Assembly (NCBI GenBank): GCA_017743275.1
Contig: JAGHZG010000047.1
Span: 1 to 8,738 of the forward strand
DNA length: 8,738 bases
Direction: 5' to 3'
Source of the DNA: Chloroflexota bacterium
Lineage (GTDB): Bacteria > Chloroflexota > Anaerolineae > B4-G1 > DUEL01
The notes under the pieces were generated by a model. It did no database searches. It was given only the letters and a program-made list of their open reading frames with translations, and was not told the origin of the DNA. Made by a program: the position numbers and the translations under genes. Every line of letters begins with the position of its first letter. Positions within the stretch are counted from its first letter, which is position 1. Below, piece by piece: positions 1 to 6,054 of the stretch.

Positions 1-2
1 CC

Positions 3-1217
3 GACACGGCCCGTTCCGAATTGGGTGTCCCCCTCGGGATAAAAGACCGGGTTCTGGGGGTGCTCTATGCCGCCAGCGCCCGGCCAGCCGCCTTTGAAGA
101 AGAGGACCAGCAAATCTTTGCCACGCTGGCCGATCAGGCCGCCCTGGCTCTGGAAAATGCTCGCCTTTATCGGATCGTCGCCGAGGCCGGGCGGGAATGG
201 GCCGAAACCTTTGATGCTATCACCGATGGCATCTCCATCCACGATGCCCATTTTCGCATCGTGCGCGCCAACCGCGCCCTGGCTGAGAGGCTGGGTCTCC
301 CGCTGCAGGCGCTGATCGGCCGCCCTTGCTACGAACTGCTTCACTGCAACGATGCCCCGATGGAGGGCTGCCCCCATTTCCAGACGTTGCAGAGCGGCCA
401 GCCTCAGACGAGAGAGATGGAGTTGCCTGATCTGAAAGGCGTTTTTCTGGTCTCTACCTACCCGATACGGGATGAACACGGAGCGGTCAAGGCGTCCATC
501 CACGTGCTCAAGGACATCACCGAGCAGAAGCAGATCCAGGCCCACCTGATTCAAACCGAAAAGATGGCCGCCCTGGGACGGCTGGCGGCCTCCCTGGCCC
601 ACGAGATCAACAACCCCCTGCAGGCCCTGCGCAGCGGCCTGTCCCTGCTGAGAAACCGCCAACTGAGCGAGGAGAAACGCCAGCGCTACCTGGAGATCGC
701 CAACCGGGAAGTGGAGCGGCTGATCACCACTGTGGAAAAGATGTTGAATTTCAGTCGCCCCTCCGCAGAGCAGCGAGAGCGCGTGGATGTCAACGACCTC
801 CTGGAAGAGACTCTGTTCCTGGCCAGCAAACAACTGCAACGTAGTCGCGTGACCGTGCGGCGCCAACTGGCCCCGAGACTGCCCCAGGTAGAGATCGTGG
901 CCGGGCAGATCAGGCAGGTCTTTCTCAACATCATCCTCAATGCCCTGGACGCTATGCCGGACGGCGGGGAACTGACCGTAGCCACGGGCTGGGATCGCGA
1001 TCATCAGGCCGTGTGGATCTCGTTTACCGACACCGGAGTGGGCATCCCGGAGGAAGACCAACCTCGTATCTTCGAGCCCTTCTTCACCCGCAAGTTCAGG
1101 GGTACCGGCCTGGGCCTGACTATCAGTTACAGCATCGTTGAACGGCACGGTGGGCGCATTGAGTTGGAGAGCCGGGTGGGGCAGGGGAGCCGGTTCACTG
1201 TGTTCCTGCCAATATGA
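3..1217 (+). CDS. GAF-PAS sensor histidine kinase, 5' end missing
   Basis: C-terminal portion of a sensor kinase that autophosphorylates on histidine and passes the phosphate to a receiver. The frame is open from base 3, so the true start lies left of the window; the TTG at 21 is not a credible start because it falls inside a GAF domain. Seen in order: the end of a GAF domain (GVLYA through LENARLY, to about nt 170), a PAS domain (about nt 190-530, ending in DITEQKQ), a HisKA helix with phospho-acceptor His at nt 600-602 in SLAHEINNPLQ, and a HATPase domain with N box (NIILNALDAMPDGG), G1 (DTGVGIPEE), F box (IFEPFFTRK) and G2 (GTGLGLTISYSIV). No transmembrane segment is visible, so the visible part is cytosolic. 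The PAS domain carries a Cys/His-rich stretch (CYELLHC...EGCPH). The response regulator 143 nt downstream is the probable partner. The kinase assignment is firm; the signal sensed is unknown. Confidence 0.95.
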   Translation, partial: DTARSELGVPLGIKDRVLGVLYAASARPAAFEEEDQQIFATLADQAALALENARLYRIVAEAGREWAETFDAITDGISIHDAHFRIVRANRALAERLGLPLQALIGRPCYELLHCNDAPMEGCPHFQTLQSGQPQTREMELPDLKGVFLVSTYPIRDEHGAVKASIHVLKDITEQKQIQAHLIQTEKMAALGRLAASLAHEINNPLQALRSGLSLLRNRQLSEEKRQRYLEIANREVERLITTVEKMLNFSRPSAEQRERVDVNDLLEETLFLASKQLQRSRVTVRRQLAPRLPQVEIVAGQIRQVFLNIILNALDAMPDGGELTVATGWDRDHQAVWISFTDTGVGIPEEDQPRIFEPFFTRKFRGTGLGLTISYSIVERHGGRIELESRVGQGSRFTVFLPI

Positions 1218-1281
1218 TAGAACTACCACCAGGGAATCTTTGGGCAAGCACCATAAAAGGCACTGGCCAAAGCATGCCCCT

Positions 1282-1328
1282 GTAGCGCAGGCCGCCAGGC
1301 CTGCATGCAGGCTGACCGCCTGCGCTAC
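1282..1328. repeat. 47-bp double palindrome, REP-like hairpin
   Basis: Outer arms GTAGCGCAGGC (1282-1292) and GCCTGCGCTAC (1318-1328) are perfect 11-bp reverse complements. Nested between them is a perfect 14-bp palindrome, GCCTGCATGCAGGC (1299-1312). No T-run follows, so it is a poor intrinsic terminator. Its compact GC-rich form in the gap between the kinase and regulator genes suits a dispersed extragenic palindrome (inference), but only one copy is visible here. The rest of the 143-nt gap shows no gene and no clear promoter. Confidence 0.6.
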
Positions 1329-1360
1329 GCTATTCTGCAAACCAATCAGGGGTAGAGAGT

Positions 1361-2194
1361 ATGAAGGGGCACATCCTGATCGTGGACGACGAGCCGGCCA
1401 TCCGCTTCTTCCTGAGCGAGACCCTCAGCCAGGCGGGATACGAGGTGACGACCGCTGCCAGTGGAGAGCAGGCGCTGGCCCTGTTGCAACAACAACCCAT
1501 TGATCTGGTCCTGCTGGACCTCAAGATGGAGGGTATAGACGGTTTGCAGGTCATGGCGGAAGTGGAACGGCTGCCCCCGCCTCCGGTGGTCATCATCCTG
1601 ACCGCCCATGCCAGCCTGGATTCGGCCATCCAGGCGATGCGTCGGGGGGGCCACGACTACCTGATCAAACCCTGCCGCACCGAAGAATTGCTGGCCAGCG
1701 TGGAGAAAGGCCTGGCCCGCCGACAGAAACTTTTGCAGCAACAGGCCCTCCTGCACCAGATTGAGGTCAGCGCCCGGCAATTGCGCCTCGGCTCCCTTCC
1801 GGACCCCCCGGCCACGCCCGGCAAACCTTGCTTTCTGGAGGCACGGGGCCTGCTTCTGGACCGGGAGCAGCACACCGTCACCCGCCAGGGCCAACCCATC
1901 CACCTGACGCCCAGTGAATTCAAACTGCTTCTCTGCTTAATGGAGCAGGCCGGTCACATCGTGCCCTTAGATGAACTGATGCGCGTCTTACACGGTACAG
2001 AGGGGGACCGGTGGGAGGCCCGGCGGGCCATCAGCACCCATCTATGGAACCTGCGCCGAAAGATCGGCAACGCTCCGGACGGCGGGCCCTATCTGGTGAA
2101 CGTGCGCGGGCGGGGATACCGCTTCGTCAAGAGCAGGGCAACGGCAAGCAGTTGCCCGACAGAGAATGATCAAGAAACCGGAACGCTTTCTTGA
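1361..2194 (+). CDS. OmpR-family response regulator (REC + winged helix)
   Basis: A 277-residue DNA-binding response regulator, likely the output of the kinase just upstream. The receiver domain covers about residues 3-120: acidic pocket D9/D10, phospho-acceptor D53 in LLDLKM, switch T81 in ILTAHAS and conserved K103-P104. A Gln-rich linker of about 40 residues follows. The winged-helix Trans_reg_C domain lies at about 160-262, with LTPSEFKLLLCLM, a recognition-helix region containing STHLWNLRRKIG, and the typical ending VRGRGYRFV. The size is slightly above the usual 225-250 because of the linker and a short polar C-terminal tail. ATG 1361 is chosen because it places the first beta strand (HILIVDDE) at residue 4; the upstream purine run (GGGGTAGAGAG) is a modest ribosome binding site. 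The target genes are unknown; the adjacent GTPase cluster is a plausible one (inference). The receiver resembles that of the next gene. Confidence 0.93.
   Translation: MKGHILIVDDEPAIRFFLSETLSQAGYEVTTAASGEQALALLQQQPIDLVLLDLKMEGIDGLQVMAEVERLPPPPVVIILTAHASLDSAIQAMRRGGHDYLIKPCRTEELLASVEKGLARRQKLLQQQALLHQIEVSARQLRLGSLPDPPATPGKPCFLEARGLLLDREQHTVTRQGQPIHLTPSEFKLLLCLMEQAGHIVPLDELMRVLHGTEGDRWEARRAISTHLWNLRRKIGNAPDGGPYLVNVRGRGYRFVKSRATASSCPTENDQETGTLS
2171..2193. promoter_or_regulatory. Small inverted repeat at the end of the regulator gene
   Basis: CAAGAAA (2171-2177) and TTTCTTG (2187-2193) are perfect 7-bp reverse complements with a 9-nt spacer. The repeat overlaps the regulator gene's stop codon and a TTGACA hexamer at 2191-2196. 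It lies just upstream of the probable promoter of the GTPase cluster, so it could be an operator, but it may also be chance within coding sequence. No T-run supports a terminator. Confidence 0.2.
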
Positions 2195-2225
2195 CAATTC
2201 CTGAAACCCCACTGGCAGCATTTTG

Positions 2226-2234
2226 TGGTATAGT
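2226..2234 (+). promoter_or_regulatory. Candidate extended -10 promoter for the GTPase cluster
   Basis: TGG followed by TATAGT (2229-2234) fits the extended -10 pattern TGnTATAAT with one mismatch. A perfect TTGACA at 2191-2196 is 32 nt away, too far to be its -35 element. Transcription would begin near 2241, giving a leader of about 27 nt before ATG 2268. It lies in the 73-nt gap between the response regulator and the first gene of the cluster, the natural place for a promoter. Confidence 0.4.
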
Positions 2235-2267
2235 ATGGAGGAAGATTTCGATGGCGACACCGACAAG

Positions 2268-3371
2268 ATGCCAGTGGGAAAACGGATCCTGATTGTAGAC
2301 GACGAAGAGAGCGTGGCCTTTTTCCTGGCCGAGAACCTGGCCGAACAGGGACCGGACTACCAGGTGGAAACAGCCTCTTCCGGCGAAGAGGCTCTGGCCA
2401 AAATCACCGCGCAACCCTTTGACCTGGTCATCACCGACCTGCGCATGTCCGGCATCAACGGTCTGGAATTGATGGAACGCACGAGAACCCTTTCCCCTCA
2501 TACCCGCCTGATCCTGATGACCGCCTATGGCAGCCCTGATGTGGAGGCGACCTCCTATCGGCTGGGGGCCTGCCGGTACCTGGCCAAGCCCTTCCCCATC
2601 CAGGCTCTGTTCGCCGCCGTACAAGAGGCACTGGCCAAAGTGCAGACACCCGGTCGAGATATTCTGATCCTGCCGGACGAACGGTTTGATGAGATCGCCC
2701 GATGTCTGGCCGACCTGCGCTTTGAACTCGGCGCCCAGTGCGTCCTGCTGGCCGACGTCACCGGGCAGATGCTGGCCCAGGTGGGCACCGTTGAGGGAGT
2801 TGACCTCCAGGTCTTGATCGCCCTCAGCGGCGGCAGTTTTGCCGCCGCCTTTGAACTGGACCGCTACCTGGAAGAGGATCAGGCTCTGACCCTGCATTAC
2901 CACGAAGGCCGTCGCCTGGACATCTATGCAGCCAATGTCAATAGGGAGATATTCCTGATTCTCCTGTTTGACAAACACCAGCAATTCAGCCGGATCGGCA
3001 TGGTATCCCTCTATACCCGACGGACGCTTCAGCACCTGCGAACCCTGATCGGCCACACCGACCGGGCATCTGCTGGTCAGGTGCTGGACGATGACTTCAG
3101 GGCTCTATTGAGTGCCCATCTGGACCAGATCCTCGCTGCCCCCCTGCCGGAGGGGGAACCCGGCCGGAAAAGTACGGCAACCTCACAAGAACCGACCCTG
3201 GAAGAGGCCTTTTACCTCCTTCAAGGGGAAACGCCGGATGCCCATCCTCCCCCCCCCAGCCCGTTCGAAACAACTGCAACGGCCCCGACACCGACCTTTA
3301 CTCTCGAACAGGCGATCAAAATGGGACTGCTGGATCCCTCTTGGGAACACGGCCTGGACAGCGGAGAGTAA
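2268..3371 (+). CDS. Receiver-roadblock/LC7 fusion protein
   Basis: A receiver domain joined to a roadblock domain, the fold of MglB-type regulators of Ras-like GTPases. Numbered from ATG 2268 (367 residues): the receiver is at about 5-125 with D11/D12, phospho-acceptor D57 in ITDLRM, T85 in LMTAYGS and K107-P108. The roadblock domain is at about 130-255, with LLADVTGQMLAQVG as its early strands. A Pro/Thr-rich, probably disordered tail of about 100 residues follows, starting near an LDDDF motif at 273-277. There is no DNA-binding domain, so output is likely by protein contact. The stop lies 5 nt before the GTPase gene, pointing to that GTPase as partner (inference). The start is uncertain: ATG 2235 and TTG 2223 are in frame upstream, and the best Shine-Dalgarno-like run (GGAGG, 2237-2241) is badly placed for all of them. 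ATG 2268 is preferred because the receiver then begins at residue 6 and the candidate promoter lies upstream. Confidence 0.88.
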   Translation: MPVGKRILIVDDEESVAFFLAENLAEQGPDYQVETASSGEEALAKITAQPFDLVITDLRMSGINGLELMERTRTLSPHTRLILMTAYGSPDVEATSYRLGACRYLAKPFPIQALFAAVQEALAKVQTPGRDILILPDERFDEIARCLADLRFELGAQCVLLADVTGQMLAQVGTVEGVDLQVLIALSGGSFAAAFELDRYLEEDQALTLHYHEGRRLDIYAANVNREIFLILLFDKHQQFSRIGMVSLYTRRTLQHLRTLIGHTDRASAGQVLDDDFRALLSAHLDQILAAPLPEGEPGRKSTATSQEPTLEEAFYLLQGETPDAHPPPPSPFETTATAPTPTFTLEQAIKMGLLDPSWEHGLDSGE

Positions 3372-3376
3372 ACGGG

Positions 3377-3961
3377 ATGTTTATCAACTGGAAACTACGA
3401 GAGTTAAACCTCAAAATCGTTTATTATGGACCGGCCCTGAGCGGCAAGACCACCAACCTGCAATACATTTATGCCCGGACGAACCCGAACCTGCGCAGCG
3501 AACTGGTATCCCTGAAGACCCGGGAGGACCGGACCATCTTTTTTGACTTTTTGCAACTGGAATTGGGGCAGATCAAAGGCTTAAAACCGAAATTTAACCT
3601 GTATACCGTGCCGGGGCAGGTGATGTACGAAGCCACCCGCCGACTGGTCCTGCAGGGAGCCGATGGGGTGGTGTTTGTCGCCGACTCCCAGATGATCCGC
3701 CTGCCCGACAACATCCAGGCGTTCAAGATGATGCACCGCCATCTCCAGGAACTGGGACTGGACCCGCAGCGGACGCCGTGCGTGGTCCAATTCAATAAGC
3801 GGGACCTGCCGAACGTGGCCCCGGTGCCCCTGCTTCAACGACTATTCGTCCCCAATGGCACTCTCTGGTTTGAAGCGGTGGCCACCGAAGGGGCCGGGGT
3901 GTTTGAGACCCTTAAAGCCATCATCAACCTGGTGGTGAGCCAGACGCAGCAACAACTATAA
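3377..3961 (+). CDS. mglA-like: MglA-like Ras-family small GTPase
   Basis: A 194-residue small GTPase closely resembling the MglA polarity and motility switch proteins. Visible motifs: P-loop GPALSGKTTN (18-27); switch I DRTIFFDF (51-58), where R52 matches the catalytic arginine known in MglA; switch II TVPGQ (77-81), with Q81 matching the MglA glutamine; FVADS in the strand before G4; G4 NKRD (140-143); and a G5-like EAVATEGAGVFETLK region. The length fits MglA (about 195). There is no lipidation motif or membrane segment. ATG 3377 is chosen because MFINWKLRELNLKIVYYGP matches the usual MglA amino terminus; an in-frame TTG at 3341 lies inside the preceding gene. GGAG at 3363-3366 could serve as ribosome binding site. 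It is flanked by roadblock genes, whose known family role is GAP or exchange activity on MglA. In gliding bacteria MglA sets cell polarity; whether this one drives motility cannot be told here. Confidence 0.93.
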   Translation: MFINWKLRELNLKIVYYGPALSGKTTNLQYIYARTNPNLRSELVSLKTREDRTIFFDFLQLELGQIKGLKPKFNLYTVPGQVMYEATRRLVLQGADGVVFVADSQMIRLPDNIQAFKMMHRHLQELGLDPQRTPCVVQFNKRDLPNVAPVPLLQRLFVPNGTLWFEAVATEGAGVFETLKAIINLVVSQTQQQL

Positions 3962-3980
3962 TCTCTGGGGCAGGAAAAAG

Positions 3981-4871
3981 ATGACCGACCGTTTGCAGAC
4001 CAGACACCAACCGGCAAATCCGATCGACCGGGCCCTGGAGGACGGGATCCGGGCCGCCCAGGCCGGGAAGAAATCCCTGGCCCGTCAGTTGCTACTTAAG
4101 GTCACCGAACTGGATCCGTTTCGGGAGGATGCCTGGCTGTGGTTGTCGTGGGTAGCCGAGAGCCCGGAGGAGGCAATGACCTATCTTCAGACCGTCCTGG
4201 CCCTGAACCCCAACAACCGGCGGGCCCAGGAGGGGCTCCGCTGGCTGCAGAGCCGGTACTCTTCGTCTCTGGAGATGAAGATCAGGGCTGAGGATGAACC
4301 CTCTCCGGTGGCAGACGCTCCGGTGGCAACCCCGGAGACGGAGAGGGAGGCCTCGCCGGACCTGACCGGCCCCGGCGAGCAGGCCCCTTTCATCCTGTCG
4401 GTGGAGCAGGCGGAGGCCATAGACCGTTGTATGGACCGGATCGCCGAGAACAGTGGAGCCCGCTGCATCATCCTGGCGGACGTCACCGGGCGGCTCATTG
4501 CTGAGCGCGGGCAGACCCAGGGGATGAACACCCAGGTGCTCTCCGCCCTGGCCGCCGGCGAACTGGTCGCCACTCACGAACTGGCCCGGCTGGTGGGAGA
4601 ACGGGCCCGATTCAAAATGCTCCTGAACGAAGGGGAAAGCCAGAACGTCTACCTCTCGGATGTGGGCGAGCAACTGATCCTCATCATTGTTTTTGATACC
4701 GAAACGCCCATCGGCATAGTGCGCCTGGTGCTCAAACGGGCGGTAGAGGAACTGACGCCCATCCTGATGCAGTCATCGCCGACGAGTACCGAAACGCCTA
4801 TCAATGAAGCCCTGGACGACGATTTTGCTCAACTTCTGGAAAACGAACTGGATGTTTCATTTCAGGCGTAG
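3981..4871 (+). CDS. TPR-roadblock/LC7 protein
   Basis: A 296-residue protein. Residues about 15-90 form TPR-like helical pairs (AGKKSLARQLLLKVTELDP, AWLWLSWV, AMTYLQTVLALNPNN), usually a protein-binding scaffold. An acidic, Pro-rich linker (about 95-135) leads to a roadblock domain at about 143-263 (ILADVTGRLIAERG, QVLSALAAGE, LILIIVFD). The tail ends with LDDDFAQLLENELD (278-291), matching the motif in the receiver-roadblock protein two genes upstream; the two roadblock domains are also clearly similar and look like paralogues. ATG 3981 follows CAGGAAAAAG, a fair ribosome binding site, 19 nt after the GTPase stop. The likely job is to regulate, or read the state of, the adjacent GTPase while docking another partner through the TPR (inference). 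Confidence 0.85.
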   Translation: MTDRLQTRHQPANPIDRALEDGIRAAQAGKKSLARQLLLKVTELDPFREDAWLWLSWVAESPEEAMTYLQTVLALNPNNRRAQEGLRWLQSRYSSSLEMKIRAEDEPSPVADAPVATPETEREASPDLTGPGEQAPFILSVEQAEAIDRCMDRIAENSGARCIILADVTGRLIAERGQTQGMNTQVLSALAAGELVATHELARLVGERARFKMLLNEGESQNVYLSDVGEQLILIIVFDTETPIGIVRLVLKRAVEELTPILMQSSPTSTETPINEALDDDFAQLLENELDVSFQA

Positions 4872-4901
4872 CAGGATTAGACCGGGATCGGAGAAAGAGG
4901 A

Positions 4902-5630
4902 ATGGCGATTCAAGGACATCTCGGCGAAATGGGCCTTGCCACCCTGATCCAGTTGACCTGTCAGGAGGCCACTCAGGCCCGACTGACGCTGCGCCGGGAC
5001 GACCAGGAAGCCGTGTTGTACTTTGACCGGGGGAACATTGTCCATGCCCTTTCGGCAGACCAGGAAGGAAAGGAGGTGGTATATCGGGTATTGACCTGGA
5101 AAGACGGTGAGTTTCGCCTGGAGATGGGCATCCCCCCGCCAGCGCGCACGATTGAGACGCCCTGGTCAGCCTTGCTGATGGAGGGCCTCCATCGGCAGGA
5201 CGAGGAACGGTGGGAGACACTGGATGCCGAACAAATCCAAAGGGAGGAGGAATTTGCTATGCCAGAGAATATGAACGACATCCTCAAGGAACTGAGTGGG
5301 CAGGTGCCCGGCTTCATTGCCGCGGCGGTCGTGGGGATGGACGGCCTGGACATCGCCGAATACGCCGCCGGGCCGGTGGACGTGGAAAGCATCAACGCCC
5401 AGATGACCCTGCTGTTCAAACTGGTGGATGGCGCCGTCGACAAACTCAAGGCCGGCGTCATTGAGGACTATCTGCTGACCACGGAGAAAGCGTATCTCCT
5501 CATCCGCCCCCTGAGCGACCGGAACTACTATCTGGGCATTGTCGCGGACCGGAAGAGCGGCAACGTGGGCAATATGCGCCTGAACAGCCGTATCTACGCC
5601 GAGCGGCTGAGCAAGGCCATGCCTAAATAG
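4902..5630 (+). CDS. DUF4388-roadblock/LC7 fusion protein
   Basis: A 242-residue protein with two domains. Residues 1-80 fit DUF4388 (PATAN-like), with the typical GHLGEMGLATLIQL opening, VLYFDRGNIVHALS, and LTWKDGEFRLEMG; this domain is common in bacterial signalling proteins, and its ligand is not established. A charged linker (about 85-119) precedes a roadblock domain (about 120-242) with VVGMDGL at 143-149. That domain aligns with the whole of the next gene's product. ATG 4902 is preceded by GGAG at 4889-4892 and lies 30 nt after the previous stop. The linker region encodes a good internal ribosome binding site and an in-frame ATG at 5259, so a shorter 123-residue roadblock product may also be made. 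The role is probably a GTPase-associated regulator or adaptor (inference). Confidence 0.85.
   Translation: MAIQGHLGEMGLATLIQLTCQEATQARLTLRRDDQEAVLYFDRGNIVHALSADQEGKEVVYRVLTWKDGEFRLEMGIPPPARTIETPWSALLMEGLHRQDEERWETLDAEQIQREEEFAMPENMNDILKELSGQVPGFIAAAVVGMDGLDIAEYAAGPVDVESINAQMTLLFKLVDGAVDKLKAGVIEDYLLTTEKAYLLIRPLSDRNYYLGIVADRKSGNVGNMRLNSRIYAERLSKAMPK
5242..5261 (+). promoter_or_regulatory. Possible internal ribosome binding site and start codon
   Basis: GGGAGGAGG (5242-5250) stands 8 nt before ATG 5259, in the same frame as the surrounding DUF4388-roadblock gene. Starting here would give a 123-residue roadblock protein beginning MPENMNDILKEL. The next gene's product is also 123 residues, has VVGMDGL at the same residues 24-30, and also ends KAxPK. 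The purine run also encodes Arg-Glu-Glu-Glu, so chance is possible. Confidence 0.45.
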
Positions 5631-5634
5631 GCAT

Positions 5635-5641
5635 AGGAGGT
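5635..5641 (+). promoter_or_regulatory. Consensus ribosome binding site of the 123-residue roadblock gene
   Basis: AGGAGGT, within TAGGAGGTGA, lies 5 nt before ATG 5647. It is the strongest Shine-Dalgarno sequence in the window and suggests higher translation of this gene than of its neighbours (inference). Confidence 0.75.
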
Positions 5642-5646
5642 GACTC

Positions 5647-6018
5647 ATGACCAAGCTGGAACAGATCCTGCAGCAGGTGCGAACGGAACTGGGGGCTGAT
5701 TTTGTCTCCACGGACGTGGTAGGGATGGACGGTTTGTCCATCGCCGGTGGATCGGTGGTCGCCGACTTTGACTCCACCGCGGCCTCGGCCCGCTTCGCCA
5801 TGGTGATGAAACTGGCGGCCAATGTGTCCAGCAAGATCGGCATGGTAGCGGTAGAGGACAGTCTGGTCACCACCGACCAGGCATATATCATCACCCGCTT
5901 CCTGGGCGACGGCTCATACTTTTGGAGTTTGGTCGTTACCCGGAATGCCACCCTGGGCATGGTCCGCACGTTGATGAACGAGTACGCGGACCAAATCTGG
6001 AAAGCCGTTCCGAAGTAA
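5647..6018 (+). CDS. Stand-alone roadblock/LC7 (MglB-like) protein
   Basis: A 123-residue protein that is a single roadblock domain: amphipathic first helix (LEQILQQVRTEL), strands around STDVVGMDGLSIAGG, a long central helix (ASARFAMVMKLAANVSSKIG), then SLVTTDQAYIITRFLGDGSYFWSLVV and a C-terminal helix ending KAVPK. Family members of this size form homodimers that bind MglA-type GTPases as GAPs or scaffolds. The start is fixed by the consensus ribosome binding site; the gene begins 16 nt after the previous stop. It is paralogous to the second half of the preceding gene, with VVGMDGL at the same offset from the internal ATG there, so the two products could form mixed dimers (inference). Confidence 0.88.
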   Translation: MTKLEQILQQVRTELGADFVSTDVVGMDGLSIAGGSVVADFDSTAASARFAMVMKLAANVSSKIGMVAVEDSLVTTDQAYIITRFLGDGSYFWSLVVTRNATLGMVRTLMNEYADQIWKAVPK

Positions 6019-6054
6019 GCGACCCCATTACCTCACAAGAAAGGAGAGAGCACC

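Noticed and set aside
1138..1503. Open frame on the + strand bridging the kinase end, the gap and the regulator start
   Set aside because: It overlaps two well-supported genes in another frame and its translation has no domain; it includes the palindrome read as protein.
1258..2640. 15-bp identity AGGCACTGGCCAAAG at 1258-1272 (gap) and 2626-2640 (receiver end)
   Set aside because: The similarity does not extend on either side, so it does not support a duplicated or degraded receiver in the gap.
2827..2848. 8-bp GC hairpin GCGGCGGC/GCCGCCGC with a T-rich loop inside the receiver-roadblock gene
   Set aside because: It follows from adjacent Gly (GGC) and Ala (GCC) codons in SGGSFAAAF; no T-run follows and it is mid-gene, so a regulatory role is not supported.
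2127..3056. Minus-strand open frame (309 codons) opposite the receiver-roadblock gene
   Set aside because: No domain and no ribosome binding site I could credit; the + strand frame has clear receiver and roadblock motifs.
4697..4798. 12-bp direct repeat TACCGAAACGCC, two copies exactly 90 nt apart, both encoding TETP
   Set aside because: The sequences between and around the copies are not otherwise duplicated; short in-frame similarity is probably chance.
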